Assembly: GCA_910579545.1 (NCBI GenBank)
Contig: CAJTVI010000018.1
Location: 1-37,065, forward strand
Reading direction: 5' to 3'
Source of the DNA: an uncultured Oscillospiraceae bacterium
GTDB taxonomy: Bacteria; Bacillota; Clostridia; Oscillospirales; Ruminococcaceae
Length of the DNA stretch: 37,065 nt
Position 1 is the stretch's first letter. Each line of letters begins with the position of its first letter. The position numbers were made by a program, and so were the translations under genes. Positions 21,013 through 29,204 of the stretch are shown here, piece after piece. The notes beneath the pieces were generated by a model, which searched no databases, was not told the DNA's origin, and was given only the letters and a program-made list of their open reading frames with translations.

Positions 21013-21249
21013 ATGTGGGCATTTCTTATGGATCATGGTCAAAAAGCGGACATACAATCCCTGAAAGAATATGTGTACGACCTGATTCAGATGACAACAC
21101 AAAAGACCGCAGGCCAGCCAAAATATGCCGCAAAAGGGCACATTGATTGGGACGATCTGGACATGACACTGATGAGCATTGCAATAGCAGCTACAGCGCT
21201 TGTACTCTCCGGGGAGCTGGATAAATTGGAGGAACCAAAAAATGAATGA
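21013..21249 (+). CDS. Small phage protein, unknown; start uncertain
   Basis: 78 aa from ATG 21013: KADIQSLKEYVYDLIQMTTQ, HIDWDDLDMTLMSIAIAATA, LVLSGELDKLEE. A very good ribosome site (AAAGGAG) instead serves ATG 20994 in another frame, which gives a 50-codon low-complexity product. Either this gene uses a weak A-rich site, or a one-base shift near 21010 separates the site from its gene. Acidic and helical C-terminus; function unknown. Confidence 0.45.
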   Translation: MWAFLMDHGQKADIQSLKEYVYDLIQMTTQKTAGQPKYAAKGHIDWDDLDMTLMSIAIAATALVLSGELDKLEEPKNE

Positions 21250-21643
21250 TAGGCTCTGCATCCGCTGCGGCGGCCCGCGCCCACCGCGTGCCACTAAATA
21301 CTGCGCGGCCTGCCGGAAAAAGATTAAAGCAGAACGCGATAAGGCCGGACGATTAAAGCAGTACATGAAAGAAAAGGCAAAGCTCGCGCAGGAAAGCGTT
21401 CCGGCGCCGCACCGACCGAAAAAGAAGAAGCTGACGCCCGAGGAGCTGGAAGCGGCAGAGCGTGCAAGGGCAAGAAATGGGTTTATCGCAAAGGATGTCG
21501 TGGTTTGTAGGGGGTGCCAATGGTACAGCACCGAAACCAGCACCTGCGATTACTATCTGCGCACCATGCAGCCGCGGCCGTGGCCTAAAGACTGCTACAA
21601 GCACGAGGGGACGCCATACACGCCCAGATGCAAGGAGGGCTGA
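21242..21643 (+). CDS. Zinc-ribbon-like phage protein
   Basis: 133 aa; ATG 21242 with GGAGG nine bases upstream, overlapping the previous stop. The N-terminal CIRCGG...CAACRKK forms one four-Cys cluster; VVCRGCQWYSTETSTCDYYL and the later DCYKHEGTPYTPRC form a second Cys-rich group. The middle is strongly basic (HRPKKKKLTPEELEAAERAR). Likely zinc- and nucleic-acid-binding; common just upstream of late regulators in clostridial phages. Confidence 0.6.
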   Translation: MNDRLCIRCGGPRPPRATKYCAACRKKIKAERDKAGRLKQYMKEKAKLAQESVPAPHRPKKKKLTPEELEAAERARARNGFIAKDVVVCRGCQWYSTETSTCDYYLRTMQPRPWPKDCYKHEGTPYTPRCKEG

Positions 21644-21646
21644 CCT

Positions 21647-22081
21647 ATGGACAAGCAAGAGTACCAGGCCCGGGTGGCATGGCTGCGGCGGTACCGGCAG
21701 GCGGTGCGGCGCCAGCGGCTGCTGGCCGAACTGCTGGCCGAGCGGCAGGCCGAAGCCGAGCGGATCAGCCCGCTGCTGCGCCCCTTGCCGGGCGGCCCGC
21801 GGCAAAGCGCGGCCAGAGCGGACAAGCTGCCCCGCGCGGTGGAGCGGGTCCTCGCCGCCGAGGACGACCTGGCACAGCAAATGCGCCGCTGCGAGGCAGA
21901 GCGGGCCGCGGTGCTGGCGGCCATCTGCAGCCTGCCGGACGAGCGGCAGCGGGAGGTGCTGACCCGCCGGTACATTCTGGGCCAGACCTTTGAGCAGATC
22001 GCAGGCTGCCTGCATATTGACGTGCGGTGGGCCTACCGGCTGCACCTCAAAGGGGTGGATTGCCTCGATTTTGACCAGTAA
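21647..22081 (+). CDS. Sigma-70 region 4-like late transcription regulator
   Basis: 144 aa; ATG 21647 with GGAGGGCTGACCT upstream. The N-terminal half is helical with coiled-coil character (RRYRQAVRRQRLLAELLAER); the C-terminus LPDERQREVLTRRYILGQTF, EQIAGCLHIDVRWAYRLH is a sigma region 4 helix-turn-helix. It is positioned where ArpU/RinA-type activators of late genes sit, immediately before a repeat-bearing promoter and the packaging genes. Confidence 0.75.
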   Translation: MDKQEYQARVAWLRRYRQAVRRQRLLAELLAERQAEAERISPLLRPLPGGPRQSAARADKLPRAVERVLAAEDDLAQQMRRCEAERAAVLAAICSLPDERQREVLTRRYILGQTFEQIAGCLHIDVRWAYRLHLKGVDCLDFDQ

Positions 22082-22126
22082 AAGCCAGTAAAGGCCAGTA
22101 GACACCAGCGTACAGGGTGGTATAAT
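22075..22126 (+). promoter_or_regulatory. Probable activator-dependent late promoter with 10-bp-phased CCAGTA repeats
   Basis: CCAGTA occurs at 22075, 22085 and 22095, and CCAGCG at 22105: four half-sites exactly one helical turn apart. A consensus TATAAT follows at 22121-22126 with no good -35 (GTAGAC at 22098). This is the layout of an activator-driven promoter, and the sigma-like protein encoded just upstream is the natural activator. Packaging and structural genes follow. Confidence 0.6.
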
Positions 22127-22158
22127 GGTACCATCCAAAGCTGTGAGCCGGGATGCTG

Positions 22159-22222
22159 GCCGCGGCGGGGGCAGGCTTTCGCCCCGCTGCGCTGCCCTCC
22201 CTGCCCGCGGCTTTTTATTTTG
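22159..22222 (+). terminator. GC-rich hairpin and T-run downstream of the late promoter
   Basis: GCCGCGG and GGCAGG near 22159-22175 pair with CCTGCCCGCGGC at 22200-22211 (a four-base bulge on the left arm), followed by CTTTTTATTTT. It lies about 30 bases after the expected late start site and before the HNH gene, so it may act as an attenuator, or produce a short leader RNA. The same intergenic region is where a cos site would be expected in HNH/terminase phages. Confidence 0.55.
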
Positions 22223-22244
22223 CCATGACCGGGGGCAAAGCACC

Positions 22245-22592
22245 ATGGCGTCTGTAACAAACCCGAGGTATGCCAACGGGGCGCTGCGCCGCAGGCACCG
22301 CGCCCGGCTGGCCGCAATGGGCGGGCCGTGCGGTATATGCAAGGGGCGGCTTGGGCCGATCCGGTATGACGAGCCGTCGGACGCGGCGCACCCGCTCTCG
22401 TTTGTGGTGGATGAGATAAAGCCGGTGTCCCGCTGGCGGCAGTTTGGATATGCGTCAGCGCGGGCGGCCGCCGAGGACTGGTCGAACCTGCAGCCTGCGC
22501 ACTGGATCTGCAATGCCCAAAAGGGGGACAGGACCGGGGCGTTCTCTCAAAAAAGCATCCAAACGCTTTTTGTGAGGGACGGCGACTGGTAG
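22245..22592 (+). CDS. HNH endonuclease of the packaging module
   Basis: 115 aa; ATG 22245 with only a GGGGG-type ribosome site. GGPCGICKGRLGP gives the first Cys pair; HPLSFVVDEIKPVSRWRQFG and NLQPAHWICNAQKGDR are the beta-beta-alpha metal motif of the phage HNH family that cooperates with terminase in cleaving DNA at cos ends. Its location immediately before the terminase genes is standard for HK97-type siphophages. Confidence 0.8.
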   Translation: MASVTNPRYANGALRRRHRARLAAMGGPCGICKGRLGPIRYDEPSDAAHPLSFVVDEIKPVSRWRQFGYASARAAAEDWSNLQPAHWICNAQKGDRTGAFSQKSIQTLFVRDGDW

Positions 22593-22686
22593 GCAGGGGA
22601 GGGTCCCCCCTCCCGCCTCGAGGCGACCCCAGGCTGTCCAGCGCCGATTTACACACAAGGGGTTTTTGAGAGGGGGCGGCGGGCAG

Positions 22687-22950
22687 ATGCCTGCAAGGCT
22701 TTTGGACGCGCAGGGCGGTACCCGCCTGGAACAGCTGCGGGCGCTGGCGCAGCTGCTGGCGGCGGAGATCGACGCCTGCGGGGACGCCAAAGTGCTGCCC
22801 GCGCTGGCAAAACAGTACCGGGAGACCATCCGGGAGATCGGGGAACTTGAAGGAGCGCAGGAGCATGGCGACGAGATCAGCGAGATCCTTGCCCAGCGAG
22901 CGGCTTCTGGGAAGCCGGGAGCCGTCCGAAAGGGCCGTGCCGGCGTATAG
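22687..22950 (+). CDS. Terminase small subunit-like protein
   Basis: 87 aa; ATG 22687 with AGAGGGGG upstream. Two amphipathic helices (RLEQLRALAQLLAAEIDACG; ALAKQYRETIREIGELEGAQ) make up most of it. Size and position between HNH and large terminase support the role, recognising the packaging site; helix-turn-helix is not obvious. It overlaps the terminase start by 86 bases. Confidence 0.65.
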   Translation: MPARLLDAQGGTRLEQLRALAQLLAAEIDACGDAKVLPALAKQYRETIREIGELEGAQEHGDEISEILAQRAASGKPGAVRKGRAGV

Positions 22951-24304
22951 CAGCACCGACGGCATGGACGCCGTGCGGCTGATGCGGATCGGGGGCGTGA
23001 TCCTCGATCCCTGGCAGGCCGACGCCCTGTGCGACTGGATGGGGCGGGATGCCGCGGGGCGGTGGGCGGCATCCTCCTGCGGGTGCAGCGTGCCGCGGCA
23101 GAACGGCAAGACCCTAATCCTTCAGGGGCGCTGCGCTGCGGGCATGATCCTGCTGTGCGAGCGGATCATCTACACAGCCCACCTGCAAAAGACCGCCACC
23201 GAGACCTTTGGCGAACTGAGGGATCTCTTTGAGACCCCCAGGCTGAAGCCCTATGTGCGGGAGATCCGCAGCGCTTTGGGCCGCGAGGAAATCTTGCTGA
23301 AAAATGGGGCGCGCATCAAATTTTTGGCCCGCACCCGGAACGGCGGGCGCGGACAGCACGGCGACCTGCTGATCTTTGACGAGGCGCAGGAACTGGACGA
23401 GACAGCCCAGGGCTCGTTTTTGCCGGCCATCTCGGCCAGCCTTGCCCCGCAGACCATTTACAGCGGCACGCCGCCGGGGCCGGACTGCACCGGAACGGTT
23501 TTCCGCGGCCTGCGCCAGCGGGTGCTTGAGGGCAAAGCCCGCCGGACGGCCTGGTTTGAGTTTTCGGTGCCGCAGATCGGCGACGTGTCGGACAAGGCGC
23601 GCTGGGCCGCCGCCAACCCCGCGCTGGGTCGGCGCATCCAGCTTGGCACCATTGAGGGCGAGGCCGAGCAGCTGGACCCGGACACCTTTGCCCGGGAGCG
23701 GCTGGGCTGGTGGAGCCCCGCCGCGGCCGGCCGGCCGGACTACGCCATCGACCGCGCGGCCTGGGAGGGGTGCGCCAGCGACGAGCCCAAGCCGGAGGGC
23801 AAAACCGCCTACGGTGTGAAGTTTGCGGCGGACGGCAGCGCGGTCTGTTTGTGCGGGGCGGTGCTGCCAAAGGCCGGGCCGGCCCGCATCTCGCTGATCG
23901 AGCTGCAGCCCGCAGGGCGGGGGCTGGCCTGGCTGGCCGAGTGGCTCTGCGCCCGGTACTCCGCCGCCTGCTGCGTGGTCATCGACGGGCGTGGCGGAGC
24001 CGAGGTGCTGGTGGAACGGATCCGGGAGGTCTGGCGGGCCAAAAACTCTGTGGTCTGCCCCTCGGTGCGGCAGGTGGTGGCCGCCGCGGCGCTGCTGGTG
24101 AGCACGGTCAGCGAGGGCGGGCTTTCCTGGTACCGCCTGCAGCAGCCGCTTTCCGAGAGCGCCGTCACCGCCGTAAAGCGGCCGCTGGGCGGGGGCTTTG
24201 GGTTTGGCGGCGAGAACAGCCTGCCAATAGAAGCCTGCGCGCTGGCCTTGTGGGGCGCAAAAACGAGCCGGCGCGACCCGGCGCGCAAAATGAGGATCGG
24301 GTGA
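22865..24304 (+). CDS. terL: Terminase large subunit
   Basis: 479 aa; ATG 22865 with AAGGAG nine bases upstream. The ATPase has a Walker A variant CSVPRQNGKT near 75-84 and Walker B DLLIFDEAQELDE near 166-178, with IIYTAHLQKTATETF before it. The C-terminal nuclease domain includes AYGVKFAADGSAVCLCGAVL and VVIDGRGGAEVLVERIREVW. It packages DNA into proheads through the portal and cuts it at the ends. Confidence 0.93.
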   Translation: MATRSARSLPSERLLGSREPSERAVPAYSSTDGMDAVRLMRIGGVILDPWQADALCDWMGRDAAGRWAASSCGCSVPRQNGKTLILQGRCAAGMILLCERIIYTAHLQKTATETFGELRDLFETPRLKPYVREIRSALGREEILLKNGARIKFLARTRNGGRGQHGDLLIFDEAQELDETAQGSFLPAISASLAPQTIYSGTPPGPDCTGTVFRGLRQRVLEGKARRTAWFEFSVPQIGDVSDKARWAAANPALGRRIQLGTIEGEAEQLDPDTFARERLGWWSPAAAGRPDYAIDRAAWEGCASDEPKPEGKTAYGVKFAADGSAVCLCGAVLPKAGPARISLIELQPAGRGLAWLAEWLCARYSAACCVVIDGRGGAEVLVERIREVWRAKNSVVCPSVRQVVAAAALLVSTVSEGGLSWYRLQQPLSESAVTAVKRPLGGGFGFGGENSLPIEACALALWGAKTSRRDPARKMRIG

Positions 24305-24316
24305 GGGGTGCAAAGG

Positions 24317-25723
24317 ATGACAACGCTGCAATTTGGCGCGGTGCAGGGCCTTTCCGGGGCCGAGCAGGCCCAGCTGGAGGAGCTGGCCCGGGTGTTTGGG
24401 GCGCACCAGGCCAAAAACGCGGTCAAGGACCGGTACTACGAGGGGCACATCGGCCTTGCCCAGGTCAACTTAGGCATCGCGCTGCCGCAGGGCCTGCGGA
24501 ACTTAGAGGTGGGCTGCAGCTGGGGGCAGAAGGCGGTGGACGCCCTGGCCGACCGCAGCATGTTTGACGGCTTTGTGGGCAGCGAGCAGGCTGTGGGCAG
24601 CCTGGCGGGAATCGTGGCGGGCAACCGGCTGCTGGCCGGATACGCCAAGGCCTGCCGGGACGAGCTGAAATACGGCTGCGCCTTTGCCACCCTCTGCGCC
24701 GACCCCGCGCTGGGCTGCCGCATCCGGTTCCACTCCCCGGCCACGGCCGCCGCGGTGTGGAGCGGCGAAAAGGGCCGGATCGGCTGTGGGCTGGCCATCA
24801 TCGACACGGCGCCGGACGCAGCCGGCTGCCGGCGGCCGCGCCTGGTCAATTTCCATACCGACAATGCCCTCATCGTGCTCACGGCGCAGGGCGGGGGGCG
24901 CTGGCAGGCCGAGCGGCACCCCCACCCGATGGGCCGGCCGCTGATGGAGCCGCTGATCTGGAACGCCACCTCGGAAAAGCCGTTCGGGCGCTCCCGGCTC
25001 AAAAGGCCGGTGCGGGCGCTGATCGACGACTATGTGCGGGTGCTGGCCAACGCCACCATTGCGCTGGAGTTTGACACTACCCCCCAAAAGTACCTTTTGG
25101 GAGTGACCGACGAGCAGTACGACGCGGTGATCTCCAACAAGTTCCGGCAGTACATCGGCAGCCTGCTGGCCTCCACCTCAAACCCCGACACGGGCGAGAA
25201 CCCGGAGTTCGGGCAGTTAGCGCAGGGCAGCCTTGCCCCCCATGTGGAAAAGCTGCGGATGGTGGCGGCCCAGTTTGCGGCTGCCACCGGCCTGACCGTG
25301 CCGGATGTAGGCATCGTCAACGACGCAAACCCCACCAGCAGCGACGCCATTCTGGCCCAGAGCCAGACCCTTGTGCTGATGGCCCAGCAGCTGAATGCCG
25401 CAAACGGCGACGCGCTCAGGACCATCGCCCAGATGGCGCAGGCCATCCTGCGCGGGGTGCCCTTAAAGGCGCTGACCGACGCGGAGCGGGATGTGATGGC
25501 GCACTTCAAAAACCCGGCCATGCCCAGCGTGGCGGTGACGGCCGACGCGGCCATCAAGATCGCCTCGGCCCGGCAGGAGTTTGCCAGTACCGACACCTTT
25601 TTGGAGATGATCGGGTTTGACCAGGCGGACATCCGGCGGATCAGGGCGCAGGAGCAGCGGGTGCGGGGGCAGCGGCTGCTGGTTGAGGTAGAGAATGAGG
25701 ATCACCGAGAAGGCCTGGGCTGA
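24317..25723 (+). CDS. Portal protein (SPP1 gp6-like)
   Basis: 468 aa; ATG 24317 with GAGGGG eight bases upstream. It begins FGAVQGLSGAEQAQLEELAR, with RYYEGHIGLAQVNLGIALPQ and LEVGCSWGQKAVDALADRSM, and later SRLKRPVRALIDDYVRVLAN and PTSSDAILAQSQTLVLMAQQ. These are typical of Firmicutes siphophage portals. Forms the dodecameric channel at the capsid vertex. Its end overlaps the MuF gene by 29 bases. Confidence 0.9.
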   Translation: MTTLQFGAVQGLSGAEQAQLEELARVFGAHQAKNAVKDRYYEGHIGLAQVNLGIALPQGLRNLEVGCSWGQKAVDALADRSMFDGFVGSEQAVGSLAGIVAGNRLLAGYAKACRDELKYGCAFATLCADPALGCRIRFHSPATAAAVWSGEKGRIGCGLAIIDTAPDAAGCRRPRLVNFHTDNALIVLTAQGGGRWQAERHPHPMGRPLMEPLIWNATSEKPFGRSRLKRPVRALIDDYVRVLANATIALEFDTTPQKYLLGVTDEQYDAVISNKFRQYIGSLLASTSNPDTGENPEFGQLAQGSLAPHVEKLRMVAAQFAAATGLTVPDVGIVNDANPTSSDAILAQSQTLVLMAQQLNAANGDALRTIAQMAQAILRGVPLKALTDAERDVMAHFKNPAMPSVAVTADAAIKIASARQEFASTDTFLEMIGFDQADIRRIRAQEQRVRGQRLLVEVENEDHREGLG

Positions 25724-26816
25724 GTATGTGTCCCGGCTGGCCCGGCTCTGTGAGAGGGCGGGGCAGGAGATGGCCGGATACCTTGAACAGCACGGCACGG
25801 CAGATGCGCAGGCGGTGGCCGCCTATGCCTGCGCGCTGGTGCAGAAGTATGGCGCGGGCAGCGCCGAGCTGTGCTGCCAGATGTACGACGCGGCAGCCGC
25901 TCTGGCCGGTGCCGCGGTGCCGCCGGCCGAACCGGCCGCGCCCGCGGAGTACGGCGAGGTGGCCGGGATGGTGCACAGCGTGCAGGGCAGCGGGCCGCTG
26001 CTGCAGAGCGGGGTAAAGCGGTTTGTCAAGCAGGCCGGGGCGGACACCACCCTGCAAAACGCCCTGCGGGACGGCGCAGAGTTTGCCTGGGTGCCGCACG
26101 GCGACACCTGCGCCTTCTGCCTCACCCTGGCCAGCCGCGGCTGGCAGCGGGCCAGCAAAAAGGCGCTCAAAAACGGCCACGCCGAGCACATCCACCCAAA
26201 CTGCGACTGCGAGTATGCCGTGCGTTTTGACGGCAAAAGCGGCGTGGCCGGCTACGACCCGGAGGAATACCTTGCGCAGTACAACGCCGCGGGCGGGGAC
26301 ATCAATGCCCTGCGCCGGGCGCAGTATGCCAAAAGCCGGGAGCGCATCAACGCGCAGAAAAGGGCGGCGTATGCGGAACAGCACCGACGCAGGATAGGGG
26401 CTCAAGGACAAGAGATTATTGACAAGCCGACCTATAGCCGGCTGACCCGGACATTCCTGAACGACGGCGGCGTGATTGTTCGCGGTGAGGATGCTGCGCG
26501 TCATCTGGAAGGCCAAGGGGCGTATGCTTCTTATGTGAACGGCGGGAAAATCGCATTCATCCGTGATGATGCTACGGTGTCGGACGTTCTGGAAGAAATG
26601 TACCATGCCGAGCAGGACAGGAAGAATATGTTTTCTGATTGCTCTTACAGTGAGATGATGCTGCGCAGGGAAATTGATGCCCAGCGCTACTTGCTTTCTG
26701 TGGCAGAAAAGTATAAAATACCAGTAGAAGAAACCGAAACCACAAGGCGGAATTTAGTCGCATATGAAGCACGCTTGGAACAGATATTGCGAGATGGAGC
26801 AGGAGACGAAAAATGA
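25695..26816 (+). CDS. MuF-like minor capsid protein with zincin-like C-terminal toxin candidate domain
   Basis: 373 aa; ATG 25695 with GAGGTAGAG upstream. Residues 1-230 are a minor head protein: AEFAWVPHGDTCAFCLTLAS, RGWQ and HAEHIHPNCDCEYAV are its Cys/His core. From about residue 234 the DNA drops in GC and a new domain starts (QEIIDKPTYSRLTRTFLNDG). It contains SDVLEEMYHAEQDR, with E300, E301, H304 and Q307 in a zincin-type helix, then REIDAQRYLLSVAEKYKIPV. This resembles zincin-like toxin domains attached to MuF proteins in temperate phages. It could be injected with the genome. The catalytic assignment is inference. Confidence 0.75.
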   Translation: MRITEKAWAEYVSRLARLCERAGQEMAGYLEQHGTADAQAVAAYACALVQKYGAGSAELCCQMYDAAAALAGAAVPPAEPAAPAEYGEVAGMVHSVQGSGPLLQSGVKRFVKQAGADTTLQNALRDGAEFAWVPHGDTCAFCLTLASRGWQRASKKALKNGHAEHIHPNCDCEYAVRFDGKSGVAGYDPEEYLAQYNAAGGDINALRRAQYAKSRERINAQKRAAYAEQHRRRIGAQGQEIIDKPTYSRLTRTFLNDGGVIVRGEDAARHLEGQGAYASYVNGGKIAFIRDDATVSDVLEEMYHAEQDRKNMFSDCSYSEMMLRREIDAQRYLLSVAEKYKIPVEETETTRRNLVAYEARLEQILRDGAGDEK

Positions 26817-27031
26817 GCAACCGATATAAGATCGTTGATGATTTCCAAGCCGGGGACACGGATGTTCGTGTGCTTGAGCTGAATCGTGACTTTGATTTTT
26901 CGCCGACAGTGAAAAGGGGTGTGGCCATCATCGACGGTGAAGAATATCCTTTCAACAGCAATTCTGTTCGGCGTTGGATAACGATAAAAAGCCGCGACAG
27001 CTTCAAAGGAAAAACTATCGAGCTTGTTTGA
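26813..27031 (+). CDS. Small protein following the MuF-toxin, candidate immunity protein
   Basis: 72 aa; ATG 26813 overlaps the MuF stop (ATGA). MSNRYKIVDDFQAGDTDVRV and LELNRDFDFSPTVKRGVAII suggest an all-beta domain, ending with SRDSFKGKTIELV. GC is low, like the upstream toxin domain, and a terminator follows, so the domain and this gene behave as one inserted cassette. Protection against the fused domain is inferred from position alone. Confidence 0.55.
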   Translation: MSNRYKIVDDFQAGDTDVRVLELNRDFDFSPTVKRGVAIIDGEEYPFNSNSVRRWITIKSRDSFKGKTIELV

Positions 27032-27058
27032 AATCCAGTCACTTCCAACAAAACAATT

Positions 27059-27090
27059 AACCACGCTGCATTTAGCACCGTGGTTTTTTT
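27059..27090 (+). terminator. Rho-independent terminator after the toxin cassette
   Basis: AACCACG (27059-27065) pairs with CGTGGTT (27079-27085), followed by a run of T to 27090. It interrupts the structural operon between the minor capsid and scaffold genes, which suggests it came with the cassette; transcription of later genes must read through it or restart. Confidence 0.7.
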
Positions 27091-27195
27091 GTGCCCATTT
27101 TTAGGATGCAAAGAGCGGCGGCCAGCCCGGCCCCCGCTCTTTTTGCATACAGTACGCCACGGCGGCGGCAACAGCCGGAAAGGAGAAAAACCAGT

Positions 27196-27702
27196 ATGCC
27201 CGAACCCACAAAGCAGAATACCAATGCCCAGGCCCCCGCCCCCGCCCCCGCGGCCGAAGCCGGGGGCGAGCGCACCTTTACCCAGAGCGAGATGAACGCC
27301 ATTTTGGCCGACCGGCTGGCGCGGGAGCGCGGCAAGTATGCCGACTACGACGCCCTCAAGGCCAAGGCCGAGCAGTTCGACAGGGCCGAGGAGGCGGGCA
27401 AGACCGAGCTGCAAAAGGCCAACGAACGCGCCGCGGCCCTGAAACAGCAGCTGGACAGCCTGAACCGCGAGAACACGCTGCGCACCCTGCGGGCCGACGT
27501 CTCGCAGAAGACCGGGGTGCCCGCAGACCTTTTGACCGCCGACACCGGGGAGGAGTGCGCCAGGCAGGCTGAGGCGATTCTCAGCTTTGCAAAGAGCCTG
27601 GCGGGCTACCCCGCCGTGAGGGACGGCGGGGCCCTTGCCCAAAACCCGGCCGGCTCGCCCGCCGAGCAGTTTGCCGCATGGTTTGAGCAGGCCGCAAAAT
27701 GA
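27196..27702 (+). CDS. Capsid scaffold protein (DUF4355-like)
   Basis: 168 aa; ATG 27196 with AAAGGAGAAAAA upstream. A Pro/Ala-rich start is followed by RTFTQSEMNAILADRLARER and GKYADYDALKAKAEQF, then a coiled coil (ELQKANERAAALKQQLDSLN) and a C-terminal helix (SPAEQFAAWFEQAAK). This is the usual DUF4355 scaffold pattern preceding the major capsid gene. It guides prohead assembly and is lost from mature heads. Confidence 0.85.
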   Translation: MPEPTKQNTNAQAPAPAPAAEAGGERTFTQSEMNAILADRLARERGKYADYDALKAKAEQFDRAEEAGKTELQKANERAAALKQQLDSLNRENTLRTLRADVSQKTGVPADLLTADTGEECARQAEAILSFAKSLAGYPAVRDGGALAQNPAGSPAEQFAAWFEQAAK

Positions 27703-27722
27703 CTGACAAGGAGAGATGAAAG

Positions 27723-28622
27723 ATGTCCGTAGAGATGAACCGTACCACAAGCATCGCGCTGCCCAGCGCGGTGTCGAACGACATTTTGCAAAAGACCCAG
27801 GAGGGCAGCGCCGTGATGGCGCTTGCGCGCAAAATTGCGCTGCCCGGCCTTGGCGTGACCATCCCGGTGATTACCGGGGACCCCGAAGCCGGCTGGGTGG
27901 GCGAGACCGCCAAAAAGCCGGTGCGCCGCGGCACCCTCGCCACCAAGCAGATGACCCCCTACACCCTGGCCGTGATCGTGCCGTTTTCCAACCAGTTCCG
28001 GCGGGATGCGGAGCAGCTGTACAATGCGCTGGTACAGCGGCTGCCGGGTGCGCTGGCCAAAAAGTTTGACGCCACCGTGTTTGGCGCGGCCGAGACCCCC
28101 GGCACCAACTTTGACACCCTTAAAAGCTGCACCGCCCAGAGCATCAACACCAGCCCCTATAGCGGCCTGGTGGCGGCCGATGCGGACATCTCCGACCACG
28201 GCGGCGTGCTGAATGGCTTTGTGCTGGCCCCCAAGGGGCGGGGGATTCTGCTCTCGGCCACCGACACCACCGGCCGGCCGCTCTTTATCAACAGCGTGGC
28301 CGAGGGCGCGGTGCCGATGATCCTGGGCGCGCCGGTCAAGACCAGCAAGGGGGCCTATATCCCCCCGGTGGCCGCCAGCGACGGCCCGCCCAAGGTGGAC
28401 GCGGTTCCCGCGGTGGTCGGCTTTGCCGGCGACTGGACCCAGGCCGTATACGGTACGGTGGAGGGGGTGCAGGTCGCCGTTTCGGACCAGGCCACCCTCA
28501 CCGACGGCAGCACCACCATCAACCTGTTTGAGCAGAACATGTTTGCGGTGCGGGCCGAGATCGAGGTGGGCTTCCGCTGCGACACCACCGTCTTCAACAA
28601 GCTTACCGGGGCAAACGCATGA
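27723..28622 (+). CDS. Major capsid protein (HK97 fold)
   Basis: 299 aa; ATG 27723 with AAGGAGAGATGAAAG upstream. IALPSAVSNDILQKTQEGSA, VMALARKI, then GEAGWVGE-like EAGWVGETAKKPVRR and ATKQMTPYTLAVIVPFSNQF match the HK97-type N-arm and E-loop; AVRAEIEVGFRCDTTVFNKL is the conserved C-terminus. Short enough that no protease-cleaved delta domain is needed, consistent with a separate scaffold. Confidence 0.9.
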   Translation: MSVEMNRTTSIALPSAVSNDILQKTQEGSAVMALARKIALPGLGVTIPVITGDPEAGWVGETAKKPVRRGTLATKQMTPYTLAVIVPFSNQFRRDAEQLYNALVQRLPGALAKKFDATVFGAAETPGTNFDTLKSCTAQSINTSPYSGLVAADADISDHGGVLNGFVLAPKGRGILLSATDTTGRPLFINSVAEGAVPMILGAPVKTSKGAYIPPVAASDGPPKVDAVPAVVGFAGDWTQAVYGTVEGVQVAVSDQATLTDGSTTINLFEQNMFAVRAEIEVGFRCDTTVFNKLTGANA

Positions 28623-28647
28623 TCCGGTTTATCAACAAGCTTACCGG
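28594..28647 (+). repeat. 16-bp direct repeat across the capsid/connector gene junction
   Basis: TCAACAAGCTTACCGG occurs at 28594-28609 and 28632-28647, encoding FNKLTG at the end of the capsid protein and FINKLTG at the start of the next protein. The 38-bp offset suggests a small past duplication or convergent use. Confidence 0.7.
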
Positions 28648-28825
28648 CACCCTGATGCTGGTGGCCCCGGAGCGGGAGGCGGAGTACCGGGCGGCCGGGC
28701 ACCGCCCTGCCGCCCCGGAGCCCCCGGCCCCGGCGGCGCGGCCTGCCCCGGCGGCAAAGCCGCCGGGGGCTGCGCCAAGGGCGGCAAAACGGCCCCGCAG
28801 CGCCGCCAGACAAAAGGAGGGGTGA
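28619..28825 (+). CDS. Small capsid-adjacent protein with Pro/Ala tail
   Basis: 68 aa; ATG 28619 overlaps the capsid stop (ATGA). MIRFINKLTGTLMLVAPERE then AEYRAAGHR, followed by a low-complexity Pro/Ala-rich, finally basic tail (AAKRPRSAARQKEG). Comparable small genes occupy this slot in clostridial phages; a decoration or connector role is possible. Confidence 0.6.
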   Translation: MIRFINKLTGTLMLVAPEREAEYRAAGHRPAAPEPPAPAARPAPAAKPPGAAPRAAKRPRSAARQKEG

Positions 28826-28829
28826 ACCC

Positions 28830-29204
28830 ATGGCCTACGCCGCGATCGAGGATGTCGAGGCCGGCTTCCGGGCGCTGAGCAGTGAGGAAAAGCAGCGGTG
28901 CGCCGCCCTTTTAGAGGAGGCCGCGGTGCTGATCGACGCCTGCGCCGCGCAGGCGGCCCCCGAGCGCAAGGGGCTGGTCTCCTGCCGGATGGTGCGGCGG
29001 CTGCTGGGTGAGGGCGGGCAGGACGCGCCGCTCTTCCCCGCCGGCGCCACCCAGGGCTCCTCCTCCGCGCTGGGGTATTCCCAAAGCTGGACGATGAACG
29101 GCGGCTCGGTGGGGGAGCTGTACCTGTCAAAGCTCGAAAAGAAGCTGCTGGGCGCCGGCAGCCGGATCGGCGCGGCCAGCCCGCTTGAGGAGATGTGCCC
29201 ATGA
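28830..29204 (+). CDS. Head-tail connector (Gp19/Gp15/Gp42-like)
   Basis: 124 aa; ATG 28830 with AAAGGAGGGG upstream. MAYAAIEDVEAGFRALSSEE, a helical segment (CAALLEEAAVLIDACAAQA) and GYSQSWTMNGGSVGELYLSK are characteristic of connector proteins that form a ring beneath the portal. Ends in an ATGA overlap with the next gene. Confidence 0.8.
   Translation: MAYAAIEDVEAGFRALSSEEKQRCAALLEEAAVLIDACAAQAAPERKGLVSCRMVRRLLGEGGQDAPLFPAGATQGSSSALGYSQSWTMNGGSVGELYLSKLEKKLLGAGSRIGAASPLEEMCP

Noticed and set aside
20994..21146. 50-codon ORF beginning at ATG 20994 with a strong ribosome site
   Set aside because: The translation is Lys/Arg/Ser-rich without structure, while the overlapping frame from 21013 looks like a folded protein; kept only as a note on possible frameshift.
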